Assembly (NCBI RefSeq): GCF_910592395.1
Contig: NC_088316.1
Coordinates: 2,916,001 to 2,980,000 of the forward strand
Reading direction: 5' to 3'
Source of the DNA: Lineus longissimus
Taxonomy: Eukaryota; Nemertea; Pilidiophora; Heteronemertea; Lineidae
Length of the DNA: 64,000 nucleotides
This document shows positions 1-12,447 of this stretch, one piece after another; position 1 is the stretch's first letter, and the number at the start of each line of letters is the position of its first letter. The notes under the pieces were generated by a model. The model was not told the origin of the DNA and searched no databases. It worked only from the letters and a program-made list of their open reading frames with translations. Position numbers and translations under genes: made by a program.

Positions 1-204
1 CAGCGGTTAAATTGATCCCTGAAGTGTATTATCCTGATAATTGTCTTTCTCGACCGTACACCATGCACGAGACAGGTACGAAATTGTTCACTTCCTAAAT
101 CTTTACATGAAATATATCAATCGGTTTGATCATGATCTACTAATAGTTCGTACATGCGAAATGTAACTGTAAGCTTTGTTCAGGATGAGCTTATGAAAAA
201 GCAC
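1..204. other. No gene recognised
   Basis: AT-rich sequence with no recognisable exon or repeat. Confidence 0.5.
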
Positions 205-322
205 TGGGTGATATGAATAAAGACTAGCAAATGCTTTTATCTAAAACTCCATGTACATACACTAGGCCTTTCTGTACAAAATTGAAGTAAAAGCATTTGC
301 TAGTCTTTATTCATATCACCCA
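205..322. mobile_element. Hairpin MITE-like element
   Basis: The 35 bases at 205-239 are the exact reverse complement of 288-322, with a 48-base spacer. A perfect 35-bp inverted repeat this close together suggests a young non-autonomous DNA transposon or foldback element. I saw no clear target-site duplication. Confidence 0.7.
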
Positions 323-3144
323 ATGTCATGTCTTCAGCACACATTTCATTCACTACCTATTCGACGGAGAACACACTAGCGCTTTTGTGCCTCCACCTAA
401 TTGAGTTACGGCGCCTCTATAATCACGGTGAAAACGAAAAGAAAACCTCGCCCGATTTGTAACAACCGAATTGAAAGATCTTGGGAATGCAGGGCTATGT
501 TGGCGATAATTTCCGCCTGGCTTGTGGATGATGACTTCAAAGGCAACTACCCGTGGTGCGACAACCACGAGGGCATGTTTGTGAGGCACACTCGGAACTA
601 ATGGGGAGACTCAGTGATGACATACAGCGCTATTTTTATCGACTTTGTAGTCCCCCAAGCTATAAAAGTGTACTTATAAGAGGTCGGGTTGAGTAACTAA
701 AAAGGAGAAGCACTGCTGATGTAATACTAAATCATCAAGTTCTTAACAACATGGTGGAACGACCAGGCACACTCAGGCGTGACCTACGGTTACTTCGCCT
801 TCGGCAGACATGCACTCGAGCAAGGGTCATATGGCTCCACACCGCTGCTGATCCGCGCCCTCCTACCAATAGTCGAGGAAGCCCTGTCAAAGTGTGGTCC
901 ATCAGGTTGGTGAAAGGTTCTCCCATGGTGATCAGGATTTGCGAAACGAACGGGTGACAACCTGGACTACTGTTACGATCAGCCACGATATGGCCCCTTT
1001 GCGTAACTATCTCCACTAGCATTTGGAGCAAGCATCTCGTAACATATTTTCGGCATAACATGCTGAAGGATGTTTACATGAGCTGTGAACCAATTTGCCA
1101 AGTCTTGCTTGATTCGGCCGATGATTCATATGTATAGATGGCCGGCTCGGCCAGTTACCTTATTACACGCTCCGAATGAGCTTGCAATGCCGAGTGATGC
1201 AAGGAAGGGTTGTAGACTACTGCTCTATACTCATCGATCTAAAGGAAGCCACATATGGTTCATCAGTTTCGCGCTCGGATATCCCGGGGTAATCAGGGAC
1301 TAGCTTATCTCATTTATTAGGGGTCATACATGCGAGAGATCACAACATCCCTCCGGGCATTACGGTTCTCAGTCGTCTGCGCCAGCAGCACCTTCGCGAC
1401 TCCACTCTCTGCATCGCGGGATACAAAATCCATCCTGCGTGTCCGGCACCGTCCCCTTCGCGTCGTTGCCTTCCAACTTTCTCCGGCTGCCACTCCGTCA
1501 GGATCCTGGGAAGCCTCATTGGTTCCATTCGACACAACTGTCTAAACTTGCGTGGTCTAGTCCTCTAAACCAACAGCAAGGCGACTGGAGATACTCAGGT
1601 GTATGCTTCCAGTCATCACGGCGTTTTTACAATACATAAAATAATATGGCGTTCAACCTGTTCACTGGATTCAAATTCACTGGAGATTGTCCATTGATTA
1701 AACCATGATTGTCCACATTGGTTTCTTCTTGACTGATGTTGTTCACGTCCGATATCACAACTTCCCGTACGAAGACTGACGGCATTGTCCTCACGGCCTG
1801 GTCCCACAAGCGCCACTTGGTTTGTCTAATAGACATAAGTCCCTGGCTAAGGAAGCTTTTGTTTGAAAGACTCTGGCTTAACCATGCAGTCTCTTAAAAA
1901 AGAAGCTCTCTCTGTTTCATAACATCCTACAGTGTTATTTTGTTGAAGCATGGCATCAAGCTTTTATGGACCACGCCAGTAACCCAACCATACCAGAGTC
2001 TTTCAATAAAGAGTCCGGCAATTGAAAGAATCTGACCTTATCCAGCCCGAGGGCGCGTGGTAACGGATGGTCGATGGAGGAACCAATTGCCAGTCAATCC
2101 TACGGAGGCACAGAAAAGAAATAGCTTGGTACCGGTGGTCAGTTGGGTTTATGGACAACAAAATCATATTCGGCCAGATCTGAAGTATCAGTGTCAATGA
2201 TATATTAGATAATATATCAGGCAGGCTATTAACTAACCACCAAGGGACGCAATAAAAAGAATATATGTATACGCGTGGGAGGTTGCTACATGATTTTTTC
2301 CATCCTGCCAGTCGGAAGCGGAACAAATTTCACGAGATTGCCCACAATCTACCATATCCGCCCGAGCTGCGCCGAGGGACATCATGTCGAATGACCACTT
2401 TAACGTGGCTGCACTAAAAAACCATCCTCACATTCGCTATGTAAATGCATATTGACCATTGTCGACAGCAGGACCGCTCGGTTATCGGAAAATCTAACAA
2501 GATATCTAAAGCAATTGGCAACAAATTGACCGAGATGTTTTAGCGGATTTTGAGGCGGGGACTAGGCGGCCGTTTATCTAGAAAGTCGCTCCTTCCAGTC
2601 CAGTGTAACCCGTTCAGGCTCCCTGTGGATTGCGTCATTTTCTATAAAATCTTTAGGGGTATCCACTTGGTGGGTCAAGATGAGTGTGATCACTTTTAAA
2701 CAAGTTTAAGGCAAAAAAAACCCCATAGACTTCACCTCTCCCTTAACTTTTTTTGTTGGCACAGTTAGCTTGATTCGGTCTGCTGAATACGTGTCCCCCA
2801 TTCATGAATAGCCCATGTAGAATCCAGAATAATGATGGTAGCGTAACGACTCATGTGGGCGATAATCACTTAAGTTAAAATTAAAATTTGAATAACCTTT
2901 TCTGATATTAACTTCAATGCCAATTAAAGTTGGCTATTTCATAGCAGTTACATGTTCAAAATTTGTTAAATCACCAATTAGGAATTTCAGCAGCTTTTAA
3001 TGTGTTTAAGATTCATGAGGAAAATAAATATTTTAGAGTATAAATACGAATAGGAGACATTAATGTAGTATTAGAAACGTGAAAGGCGTGCTGAAGAGTA
3101 AGAAGTCGGCTGGGACACTCTTAAAATAACATGTAAATAGTTGC
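323..3144. other. No gene recognised; GC-richer patch at 740-1560
   Basis: No exon set or known family is visible. The part around 740-1560 is richer in G+C than its surroundings. It has a 57-codon open stretch without a start codon at about 730-908 on the plus strand (reading ...GVTYGYFAFGRHALEQ...). It could be a decayed coding fragment of a transposon or pseudogene, but I recognise no family. From 1600 to 3144 I see only AT-rich unique-looking sequence. Confidence 0.4.
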
Positions 3145-3240
3145 TATTGCACCGAGTGTAAAACTACTTGTTTTAACTATCAAAAGAGTTCAAAATGTAA
3201 TTCTTAACCATTTTAATAGTAGTTTTTACTACTTCTTTAG
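3145..3240. repeat. Dispersed repeat copy, related to 12315-12447
   Basis: This stretch shares its order of words with 12315-12447: ATTGCACCGA, then a TTGTTTTA block, then GTAATTCTTAACCATTTTAA. The second copy has terminal inverted repeats (TGCACC...GGTGCA), so this is probably a truncated or diverged MITE copy. Confidence 0.55.
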
Positions 3241-3589
3241 TTGAAACACGGATGTAGTACATTATAAGTTTAAGAAATGTTATCGATAAGGACACCCTCA
3301 ACGTATCTTTTCCTTATCACTGCCCCAACCTCATGGACTCAAGCAGGCAATACATTCCTAATCACACGCACTTGGTGGTTTCCCCTTCGTGCTACGTATT
3401 CATTACTCAACTAGTTGTCAACAAGAGTGGTAATAGCTAATTTTATTGATTATTGACCTTTTGATCAATAGCAAACCAGTATCGATTTGAACTCCGATCT
3501 AAGAGAATTGTTTCCGACCACGGGAACTGGCTAATGGATCGAGAGAAATACTGCAGAATATGCCAACGAGGTTCATTGAATCGGCTAGC
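3241..3589. other. No gene recognised
   Basis: Nothing recognisable. Confidence 0.5.
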
Positions 3590-3617
3590 AATGTATGTAT
3601 GTATGTATGTATGTATA
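3590..3617. repeat. (ATGT)n microsatellite
   Basis: About six tandem ATGT units. They sit at the 3' end of the adjacent minus-strand LINE fragment and probably represent its short-repeat tail. Confidence 0.85.
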
Positions 3618-3955
3618 TACCATATTTAAATTTAAGCGCCCTTTTCAGATTATTATCCGTTCAAAGGCGCTTTTACAATATTAATAACATTGTCGAAAAA
3701 GATGAGTCTTTAGCATCGTCTGAAATGATGCAAGGCTCCTTGCTTGCCTGACCTCAAAAGGGAGCGCATTCCACAGAACAGCAGCGGAGAAAGAGAAGCA
3801 ACGCTCTCCATATTTGCTCCGGGCCCTTGGAACTTCCAGTCTGTTGTCATCAGCTGACCGAAGGTCTCTGCCTGGCCTATAGATATTAACTAGGCTTGAC
3901 AGGCAACCATTCGCATGAAAGAAATCAGTCAAATACATGTAGATTAAAGCAGGGT
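3618..3955 (-). mobile_element. LINE retrotransposon 3'-end fragment
   Basis: The minus-strand frame ending at 3681 encodes the typical C-terminal end of a non-LTR retrotransposon polyprotein, after the reverse transcriptase. Visible motifs are LEVPRARSKYGERCFSFSA, LWNALPFEVRQA and SLASFQTMLKTHLF. The family pattern is L.VPR.R...G.R.FS.AAP.LWN.LP..IR...SL..FK..LKTHLF. Only the last ~85 codons remain. Downstream on the minus strand are a short 3' UTR with AAAGCGCC and GGGCGCTT words and a tetranucleotide tail at 3590-3617. This is a 5'-truncated dead copy of CR1/L2-like type; the exact clade cannot be told from this stub. Confidence 0.85.
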
Positions 3956-4019
3956 TCTTTACCTCGTGGTCTGATCTCGTGTTAGGTCAAGGGGGTCCAC
4001 AGCTACCAGTTGCACACTT
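3956..4019. other. Unassigned spacer
   Basis: Short spacer with nothing recognised. Confidence 0.4.
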
Positions 4020-4115
4020 TTTTATTAAAGGGAGTCGACAAGCAACAGCTAGGTAGGCAAGATTGAGTTACACGAAATCGCCAATAGGAGTCTCTCCTAT
4101 CGCACAGCATATCGA
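4020..4115 (-). repeat. Dispersed repeat, inverted relative to the copy at 47565-47660
   Basis: The reverse complement of this segment matches 47565-47660 in the words GGAGAGACTCCTATTGGC, GTGTAACT, ATCTTGCCTACCTAG and CCCTTTAA, in the same order. It is an interspersed family of unknown class. Confidence 0.7.
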
Positions 4116-6649
4116 ATATGTTCACGCTTGCATAGAATATGAAGCCCCATAGTATGCCTTATCAGTGCTCATTAGGTCAGATGAAGACTTTCAACTTGAC
4201 CACCGAGCTCCTGTCACTAGTCCCCCCCCGTCCTCCCCTCTTGAAACTGCCTGTACAACTACCTAAGTTTTCAAAAATATTATTAACGCACGAGCTGAAT
4301 CGCGTACGAATAAAATATTGTGTCTTCGAATTGAGATCTTGGTGCTCCACCTAATTTCTCTCGCCGAGTTTAGGGGCTGAAGTAGCGGTGCTGGAGACCA
4401 GCCAGACATACAGTTCATCTGTCGGCAACGTATATATACTTACATTTGTAACATGTTTTAGAGATCAAGAAATAAAGATGACACATCATATCAACGTGTA
4501 TTTATGGTTCAAGGGAAATACTAGTGTATGGGGAACATAACATGCCATACTGTCTCGCTGAAGCCGAATCAAAGAAGGTCTGATTTCCGCCAAAGTTGTA
4601 AAAAAGTCAAATTCTTGGAAGATATTAACGTAATTATAGTACGCATATTAAATAATTGATGATGCAGCACCAATATCATTAATTCAAGCTCACCACAAGT
4701 CTAGATATATAATCGGGAATATGAATGACACGAAAAGATTCCTGCTCCGAATTAAGTCAAGAGCCAGGAGTCGATACGAACCCGACGTGTGGTTCACCTA
4801 TGTACATGCACCAGCAGTGTATGACACACACTGCCGGCTGTACATGTATGTACTGTAATGCATACGGTAAAATGAAGTTTGCACGCCAAGAATAATTTTT
4901 TTTTTTTTTTTAACAAATGGGTGATTTATTTACTAGCTAATAGAATGATACATAGAAAAAAGGCTATTTTGCAGACAAAAGCCCAAGGCTTAAACCACTA
5001 CAAAATATGGTAACTTAACAGAATTTTACAGAATTATACATAGAGAATTATTATGGAACGTGGGTACAGGAATGTAGTAATCGACTAAAAATAACTCGTT
5101 TAAGGATAATTTTGGTAAGAGATCATGTTAGATAACCTTGCTACCATGAGAGATGGATTTATTTTATCCCTCCATGACCCCCCCTTAAATGACAAAACGT
5201 GGAGAACTGTTATTTGACACACTCACTTCGTTTTGGAGAGTGCCAACATTTTTAAAAAGACGAACAAGTATTTTTGCAATTGGCAGACCCCTCCTACCCC
5301 TGATGAAAATTTTAGATATTGATCCCGAATGCTACCTTAGGAATCTGCGAAACATTTGGCCTCTCCTGCTATTGAACATGTTGAAACCAGACGTTTAGTG
5401 TCAAGAGGGTTCTGTTGCCCGACCAGCCGTTCACTAAAATCAGTGTTTTCAGCAAACTTGAACGGGATTTTCTGAAATACCTAAATGATCTAAGCATCTA
5501 ATGCAGTTTTCTGCTTTTTACTAACTTTTAAGGCAGGTTGATTAAACATGATGTAGAAGAAAACCGGCTCCCGAAGGAAACGTACGCTGTCAAATAGTAC
5601 CGCCCTTTTTATCATACGAGTAGGATGGAATCGAACCCACGACCATAGGGAGAGGCCGGGAGACAAGCGCTGTTGTCAATTTCGTGACATACATGTATAC
5701 GGTAACATGTGCGATAATCTGGAGTTTGTTTTTTATCAGGTAAAAACATTTTTTTATATGTTTTCTTAAGAAATTAATCGTTCGATTGAAAAATGCGTTC
5801 ATTCATCTTGAGATGTTCAAAAATTCAGATTCAGATTTACTCAATCTTGGGATTGCACGTTCGCACAGATCGATCATGTTGAGCATTCTGCATGATTGAC
5901 AGCCAATTATTAACCAATCATTTAATCTGTCAGTCAGCACTCTCAGATTCAATCATCCTCTGTGAATCCCATTTGGGAACAGTAATAGCTGCGGGTGCTT
6001 GGTAACTCAAGTAAATCTTCACCGCTTTCAGCTTTCATGAGACATGCATGCCTTTACGAAATGATATTTGGAAAGTCACGATCAGGCTCGTCATCATTTC
6101 AATTTCTAATTCTCACTGTTACATGTACATTCAAATGAAAAATTTGAAAAAACGTATTTTTATGCCTTATTTGATATACCTCGCCAGAACGTGAGGCAAT
6201 GTTTTTCTTTAAAAATCTTTAATTTACAAATCACTTTTTTGAAGAAATTATCGCAAGAAAAGTTGATTGAAATTTTAAGGGGTGCAGGACATTGCAGGAC
6301 ATGTACATTTGAGCCAACCCTTACGAAGTTTGGTGAGACAGAGTCTTTCAATAAATATTTGTTTTGAAAGAGTCTGGGTGAGGCAACCAATACGGATAGG
6401 GAGGTATATCAGCTGCCTAACCTCGGACTGTAGAAATAGTCTGTACATTAACCAAGCAGCGCCAGAGACATCTCCAGCTGCACGACACAGACATTCACAT
6501 TTTTCGAGATGCGACGGGCGCCTGAATCAATAGCTAATTTGTCAAAGGGTTGATGCTGTTTATCGCCAAGATCGATAATCGTGACAAGCATTATCTTCAT
6601 TGGCGCTGAAAGAATCCGAGCGATGCGCTGTTCCAAATGGTTAAGTTCA
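4116..6649. other. No gene recognised; small repeats
   Basis: Contains a T-run at about 4894-4911 and short hairpins near 4800-4850. A tRNA B-box-like word on the minus strand (GGGTTCGATTCC, about 5625-5640) may mark an old SINE head. I see no exon with convincing splice sites or homology. Confidence 0.4.
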
Positions 6650-6905
6650 TGGCAGCGTGACTGAATCCATTTTCGGGGCATCAGTGACCCAGAGTTTCAA
6701 AGCAGCGTCTCTGGGAGCGTGCAGAGCTGAATTCCTTTTCGGGACACCAGCGACCCGAGGGTTTAAAGCAGCGTGAGCTGAATTCTTTTTCGGGACGGAC
6801 ACCAGTGACCCGAGGATTTAAAAAATTATTTTTTTTGGGGGGGGGGGCACCAGTGAGACGAGGTTTTAAAGCAGTCTCAAGTTATATTCATTATCGGGGC
6901 AAAAG
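6650..6905. repeat. Degenerate ~50-60 bp tandem repeat
   Basis: About four diverged units share TTTTCGGG..., CACCAG.GACCCGAG and TTTAAAGCAGC words (near 6670, 6735, 6787 and 6840). The last is interrupted by a T/G homopolymer run at about 6824-6847. Confidence 0.7.
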
Positions 6906-7238
6906 TACTATGAGTAATCATTGCATCGAAAATCGTTGAAAGCTAATTAAAATATAATACAAAGAAAAAATAAAATAAAATAAAATAATAAAAGCGACTA
7001 TTTAATAACAGTTGTGGCCACCTGCGTCCACCGTCAGTTGTACTGAAAACGCGCCTAACGTGACATTATTGATATTTTTAGCACATAATAAAGAAAACGT
7101 TTTCAGTTACGGCAGGCATCTGTGAGTTGCATTGTCCAGCAACATAAAGAAATTAGATTTCAGTCCGTAGAGGTGGTTTATAAAACGTGTTGGAGGATAA
7201 AAACCGGTTTATGCTGGTGTGGGTGGGTGGTTTTATGT
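6906..7238. other. No gene recognised
   Basis: AT-rich, with an (AAAAT)n-like patch near 6965-6990. Confidence 0.5.
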
Positions 7239-7347
7239 AGGGAGTTTTCGCGAAGCTCCCGACATGTCAACGTGAACGCCTGTTCGAGTTCGAAAGACGG
7301 GATAGGCGTCCGCGTGGGCGTATCGGGAGATTTGTGAAAACTTCCTA
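7239..7347. mobile_element. Palindromic MITE-like repeat, copy 1
   Basis: The left arm (GGGAGTTTTCGC ... CAACGTGAACGCCT) is an imperfect reverse complement of the right arm (GGCGTCCGCGTGGGCG ... GTGAAAACTTCC). A second copy of the family lies at 28030-28150. Confidence 0.6.
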
Positions 7348-8676
7348 AAGATTGCCGGGCGTCTGTCGGGCGTCGTGCTTCATGCAGAGATAAGAGCCAC
7401 TCAAAATACATTCCCTTGGCCAGCCTAGTTGCAATTAAGGCGGAGCTGCACTGTTGGCCAAAATTGCTGCGTGGGGCTGAAACGAAGGCAAGGACACATT
7501 CAGTACCACGCAACTATAGGCCTACTGATACAATGTACTTCGAGTCGTCCCGAATCTACATGTACATGAAAAACCAGTATTTCGGTGAGACATTTAGAGG
7601 GGGAGGTCAGAATTGCCTTGGCAACACGGCCCTGCTGATGGGGCCACACGCTTTCCTAACGTTTCGTCCTGGCCAAGTGTGGCCAAGAATGATTGACACC
7701 ACGGTAATCCAGGCCTGAATATGTAGACAGAGTTCTACAAGTGCTGTGTTAATTCATCAGACTAACCATGTCAGTATAAAATACTTTTAGTCTGGCTAAT
7801 TGTGTCTGCAACCTCAGTCCACAAGCCATATTTACGGAGAAATTGCGAGTGATATAAGGAGTGTTTGCGCACACCCTCATGACTGTTTGCCCAGTGAATT
7901 AATGCCCCGATCCACTGCCTTGGTTTATCAACACGGCAAATGATACCCGCCGCGTAGACAGAATACTGTTAGTGCTCGGCATGCGACTGGTCTTGATGCG
8001 ACCTGTCTCGTCTGTGACGGGGATATTTTATAGACGGTCACAGCAGGACAGCTCTTCGAAATTGCTACGCCCCCCCCCCCCCAACCTATAAAAGAAACCC
8101 ACGATAAGATGGATCGAGTTTGCCCTGGCTAAAGATTCAAGGGGTGTTTTAATAGACCATGTTGCCGCTTACAGGACAACATCGTAGATGGTTATCTTCT
8201 GTATTCTGCGGTTGCGCGTATAAAATTCTATGCCCTTATAACAAGGAAATATATTTTTTGTTCAAGACTGTCATGCATCTTGATGATTTCTTGCAAATTA
8301 GATGCACAGGAAGTGACACGGGCTGCTATACATTTAAAGTGAATTTCGCACGAGCAGTACAATGCCACTCCCTTTCCCGCGCCTCGCAGACGGCACGTTA
8401 ACAATTAATGCATCGAGTCATTACTATGGAATTCCCATACGCGAGTTTGTGAGGAGAGCCGTATTGGTCTGCGTTCAAAAGGACGAATCCAGCTAACTCA
8501 TCTGCTCCAAAGTTTTGAAAAGGATTTGAAAGGTACATTGTCGCGGGCGGTGACGATGTAAAGGCTGAACGCTGATCGTGCGAAATTCGCTTCAACCAAA
8601 ACTGTACATCTGAAATCAAAATACTAAGCCACCAGACCGAGGTCCCTGAAATCAGATAAATAGTTTTGTGACTTAC
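7348..8676. other. No gene recognised
   Basis: No exon or named repeat was found. A C-run lies at about 8070-8082. If the exon at 8677-8754 is real, this stretch would be its first intron on the minus strand. Confidence 0.4.
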
Positions 8677-8754
8677 CATAGTCCATCCTAGATTGAAGAC
8701 CTCCTTAAATTCCTCTTTGTACCAATTAGGTATGAAAGACTTTTTATTTGCCAT
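8677..8754 (-). CDS. Candidate first coding exon of an unidentified gene (weakly MATE-transporter-like)
   Basis: On the minus strand an acceptor-like sequence (TTTGTATCGTTCTAG, ending near 8769) precedes a short leader and an ATG in good context (GGCCATGG) at 8754. The frame runs 26 codons and stops being coding exactly at an ATG|GTAAGT donor, so the exon ends in phase 0. The peptide begins MANKKSFIPNWYKEEFKEVF and ends NLGWTM. A charged amphipathic lead into LGW resembles the start of MATE-type (SLC47) transporters, where a [LA]W-P motif opens the first membrane helix. That match is weak and made by eye. No following exon was recognised at lower coordinates, so the gene may be interrupted, have long introns, or leave the window to the left. 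Confidence 0.4.
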
Positions 8755-8769
8755 GGCCCCGTTGTCACC

Positions 8770-9854
8770 TAGAACGATACAAACAAATTAACAGTTAAAC
8801 GCGTCTGGTAAAAGACAAAAGAAGTCCAATCATTTCCCCGCCATGCAAGACTCATTCAAAATACAACTTTTGCTGGCTGCAAATGTCTTGTCAAAGCGTG
8901 TATGCAAAATGTGTGGGTAAATTTCAAGTCACCTTGATCACTTGATCACTTGTCAACCAGAGCGGTTTTTGGTAGATTTGATTGTTATTTTCAGAGCAGT
9001 TAAACTTCGTAAAGCACTGGTTTATGATTGGTTCATTCAAATCAGATCACATTGGCCAATGAGTGGAGTTTTTTGAATTGATAACTGGGACAGATAGAAG
9101 GTTACGAATGTATCTATCGCTAAACCCAGCATGATCCCATCACGTATTAACTGTGCATATAAGTCGCCACAGGACCACCAATTCGGCCCTCTGGTTCCTA
9201 CCCATAGTCTCCCTGTTGTGGTTGTTGTTAAATCTTCCCTATTGCCCGCCATGCGCCACCAAACGGCCATTCTTCTAACTGATGGATTGGGGAATGCAAC
9301 GCGACACTCCTTTAAGAAGATTTTAAGTTTAGAGCGGATTTAGTCCCGAACATATATATATATGATCGCAGTTGACCATTTAATAGGGAGACCGAGAACA
9401 GCGACCCATCAAGGATCATTGTACGTGCACTGATAAAACTATAGTCTTAGTTCTACCTATCCAAAATCCCCGGGTTTTTCGACACCCGTATCTTCGCCGT
9501 GTGTAAGAAAAACCCGGTGAGAGCTTCCACCTATAAAATCAGCATAAGATATTGTTAGTCGATATGGCGACATGTGCCGCTGCAGTTAGTACCTCTCCTG
9601 TGTTTTGTAAATGTTGGAGGTTAGAAAGTGTGTACGAGAGGAGAGTGGTTACACGAAAAAGAACATAACCTATAAGTCGTGTTCATCGAAATTTGTCAAT
9701 GAATAAGCGACACAGAGAGGAAAGCCGTCAAAATCAATAATGCACTGCGCCAATGTAAACGAATACACACACAAATTTCATTTCCTAACCACGATTACCG
9801 AAATGTAAACATCCTTTTTGGTCCCAAAATAAGATTCTATGAAAACTAACTTTT
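8770..9854. other. No gene recognised
   Basis: Would include the 5' side of the exon candidate at 8677-8754. It has a short (AT)n at about 9353-9363 and otherwise nothing recognisable. Confidence 0.4.
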
Positions 9855-10097
9855 GAAATCGGTCCTGGTGGATGACCAGTAGTTTTGGACAGCATACCCG
9901 AAGGACATAGACCTTTGCTTCGGAAAAAGCCCATCGAAATCGGTCCTGGTGGATGACCAGTAGTTTTGGACAGCATACCCAAAGGACATAGACCTTTGCT
10001 TCGGAAAAAGCCCATCGAAATCGGTCCTGGTGGATGACCAGTAGTTTTGGACAGCATACCCGAAAGGACATAGACCTTTGCTTCGGAAAAAGCCCAT
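9855..10097. repeat. Three copies of an 81-bp tandem repeat
   Basis: GAAATCGGTCCTGGTGGATG recurs at 9855, 9936 and 10017, giving an exact period of 81 bases. Copies are nearly identical. Because 81 is divisible by three, all three minus-strand frames stay open and look protein-coding, but the three different peptides show no family match. Confidence 0.95.
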
Positions 10098-11818
10098 CGA
10101 AAAAGCCCAACAAGTACCTGCAATTCTTCTAAGAAATACACAGCTCTGACTCACCGCTGACTATGGGCTGCTGGTCTATATTCTCATAATCCTCCCGATC
10201 CTTCCAAAACGACTGAAGTTTATTGCCCATCGTTTGATAATGAAACCCTACAGCAATGCTGGTAATGCTGGCCTATATCACCTTAAAGTTCTAAATGATG
10301 GTCCCCAAAATGTTACTAGGGTTATGTGATGTCAATTTTTTGGGGGATAGGCATCGGTCACGTTATCATTCGATGTGGGTATGACTTTGCACTGTTTCAT
10401 TCAAACTGGACAAAGTTATGTAACACCACGTTGTTATGGTACAAGTATTACACAAGTCATATGAGTTTATAACATGGAGGATGTGGGCCATTGATCTCTC
10501 CAAAATTGTTTCATAAAGTTATAGGGGTTGACTACAGAATGATGCCAGATAGCGCAATTCTTTATTTTCCAACAATACACCCAATCCTGGCTCCTACGGC
10601 TAAATTATTATGATGGCAATTTGAATTCCATGTTCGGTCCAAATTTAAAAGTAGTAGCGGTAGACAAATCGGCAAGTGTCCCAGCCAGGGAAATTAGCTT
10701 GTTTTGGCGACGACAGCTCGCCTTTAAGAGATCCTTGCCTCACTTGTCAAAAGATACGAGATTTTCAGGACTTAGGATGCACGATGTAGAACCATGGGTT
10801 CCGTGCTTCGAAAGGAAATTGTCAACAGCTTTGTTGCAGATATTGCACCCCCAGGTATCCACTGAGAACCAGCAGGAATGGCTTTCTCACGAGCAACAGT
10901 TGTGTGTGACAAATACAAGTCCCGATTCTTTATGCGTCATAGATTTTATCTAAAATAAAATAGGGCCCATAAAAATATTGATTTAATCATCCCCGCCTGG
11001 TTAGTTTTTTTCGCATCATCCTGTCTAATTTCCACGTTCAATCTCAAAAGTCGCACCTCGAAGAGATTAGAATTGTTTCAGATTTTCTATTTTGTTGCAT
11101 TCCTGATGAAAACCTTTTTGATATTCTCTTTCTAATGACATCAGGCAAAGCCTGTGTTGGTTCGTTTTATTTCATCAGCAGGTAAGCTACTTTCATAAAA
11201 ACTGTGATAAAAAACTCACCCGATAGAGGGGGCGGCAAGTGGCATGCCCAACAGACAGCTTTAAAATCTGGCGCCAAAAACTCATGCAGTGTATAGAACA
11301 CATTAAAATTGTGTACAGTCTTAATACACTCGCAAAAACCCACTCACCCTTTAATAGGGGGAATAGGGATTTATTAGCTTATAGCTCTTTTTGCCTTTGA
11401 AGGCACCAGAAAAGCTGTTAGAAACCATCAGTAAGTGGAGGTTAGGTCACATGTACCAATGCATACTGTGTATCGGCTTATTAGGTACCATTAATACACT
11501 AACTTAATTGGTACCAGCAGTGCACACTGCTGGTGTTATGAGCTGCAACAATTTACTGCCGATTTCTACCTGATAAACAGGCCTGTTTATCAGAAAGATC
11601 GTATTGGATCGATAATTTCAATTACTTGTATTTTATGTGTAACAAACAATTCTGCAAACACCTCTTTTGTGTAGTTATTTTCCGTCACAGCGTGAGACTA
11701 GGCATGCCTCTTTGCCTAACAGAAACCGCACCCAGGGTTATAAACGGTTACTGGTCGGAAATACTTGTACAGCGCTTGTAGATTGAGCAGTTCATCTGAG
11801 CTCCATGTGGAAAGGATT
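10098..11818. other. No gene recognised
   Basis: Only a small hairpin at about 11511-11535 (ACCAGCAGTG / CACTGCTGGT) stands out. An open frame at 10621-10953 has no recognisable domain. Confidence 0.4.
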
Positions 11819-12192
11819 CTACGGAAGCGTATTAGTGCCAAATGAAAAAAAAGTTTCTGGCATAAATGAATTTTTTTTTTTTTTATCACATACGTACGAG
11901 ATAGTATCACGTAATAACGCGATAATTCGCGCTATTGCGTACGTACGTGATACTAATCTCGTAATTACGCGTTAGTTACCTCGTAATTACGTTTAAGTTA
12001 TCGCATAATTACGTGTTAGTTATCGCGTGATAACGTGATAGTTATCTCGTAATTACGCGTTAGTATCACGTACGTACGCAATAGTGCGAATTATCGCGTT
12101 ATTACGTGATACTATCTCGTACATACGTGATAAAAAAAAATCTTCATTAATACCAAAACTTTTTTTTACTTGACACTAATACGCTTCCGTAG
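11819..12192. mobile_element. Long foldback (hairpin) element
   Basis: The outer arms CTACGGAAGCGTATTAGTG and CACTAATACGCTTCCGTAG are exact reverse complements. Pairing continues with few mismatches through A/T runs into a core built of small self-complementary words (TCACGTACGTACG, CGTAATTACG, TTATCGCG...CGCGATAA). The whole 374 bp is therefore one imperfect palindrome. No open reading frame is present. It is a non-autonomous DNA transposon or foldback element. Confidence 0.85.
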
Positions 12193-12314
12193 GATTCAGT
12201 ACAAACCTTGGTGAAAGTGCACTCAAAAATGTTTTTAGACACCAAGTACACTCTAAAAATTAATTAGTAAAATGACTATTTTATAGTAATTTTTACTACT
12301 CTGGCAGTTCTCAT
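12193..12314. other. Unassigned spacer
   Basis: Short AT-rich spacer. Confidence 0.4.
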
Positions 12315-12447
12315 TGCACCGACGGTGAAATTATTTGTTTTACATGTAACAATCGAAATAGTAATTCTTAACCATTTTAATGGCAATTTTTGACTAATTA
12401 TTGAGTAGAGTTTCCTTACTATATTTACTGATTTCACAGTTGGTGCA
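12315..12447. mobile_element. Small MITE, related to 3145-3240
   Basis: The ends TGCACCGACGGTGAAAT and ATTTCACAGTTGGTGCA are imperfect inverted repeats. The interior shares GTAATTCTTAACCATTTTAA with 3145-3240. Confidence 0.65.

Noticed and set aside
9778-10154. Three overlapping 100-118 codon frames
   Set aside because: The 81-bp repeat length is a multiple of three, so all frames stay open; the peptides share no family.
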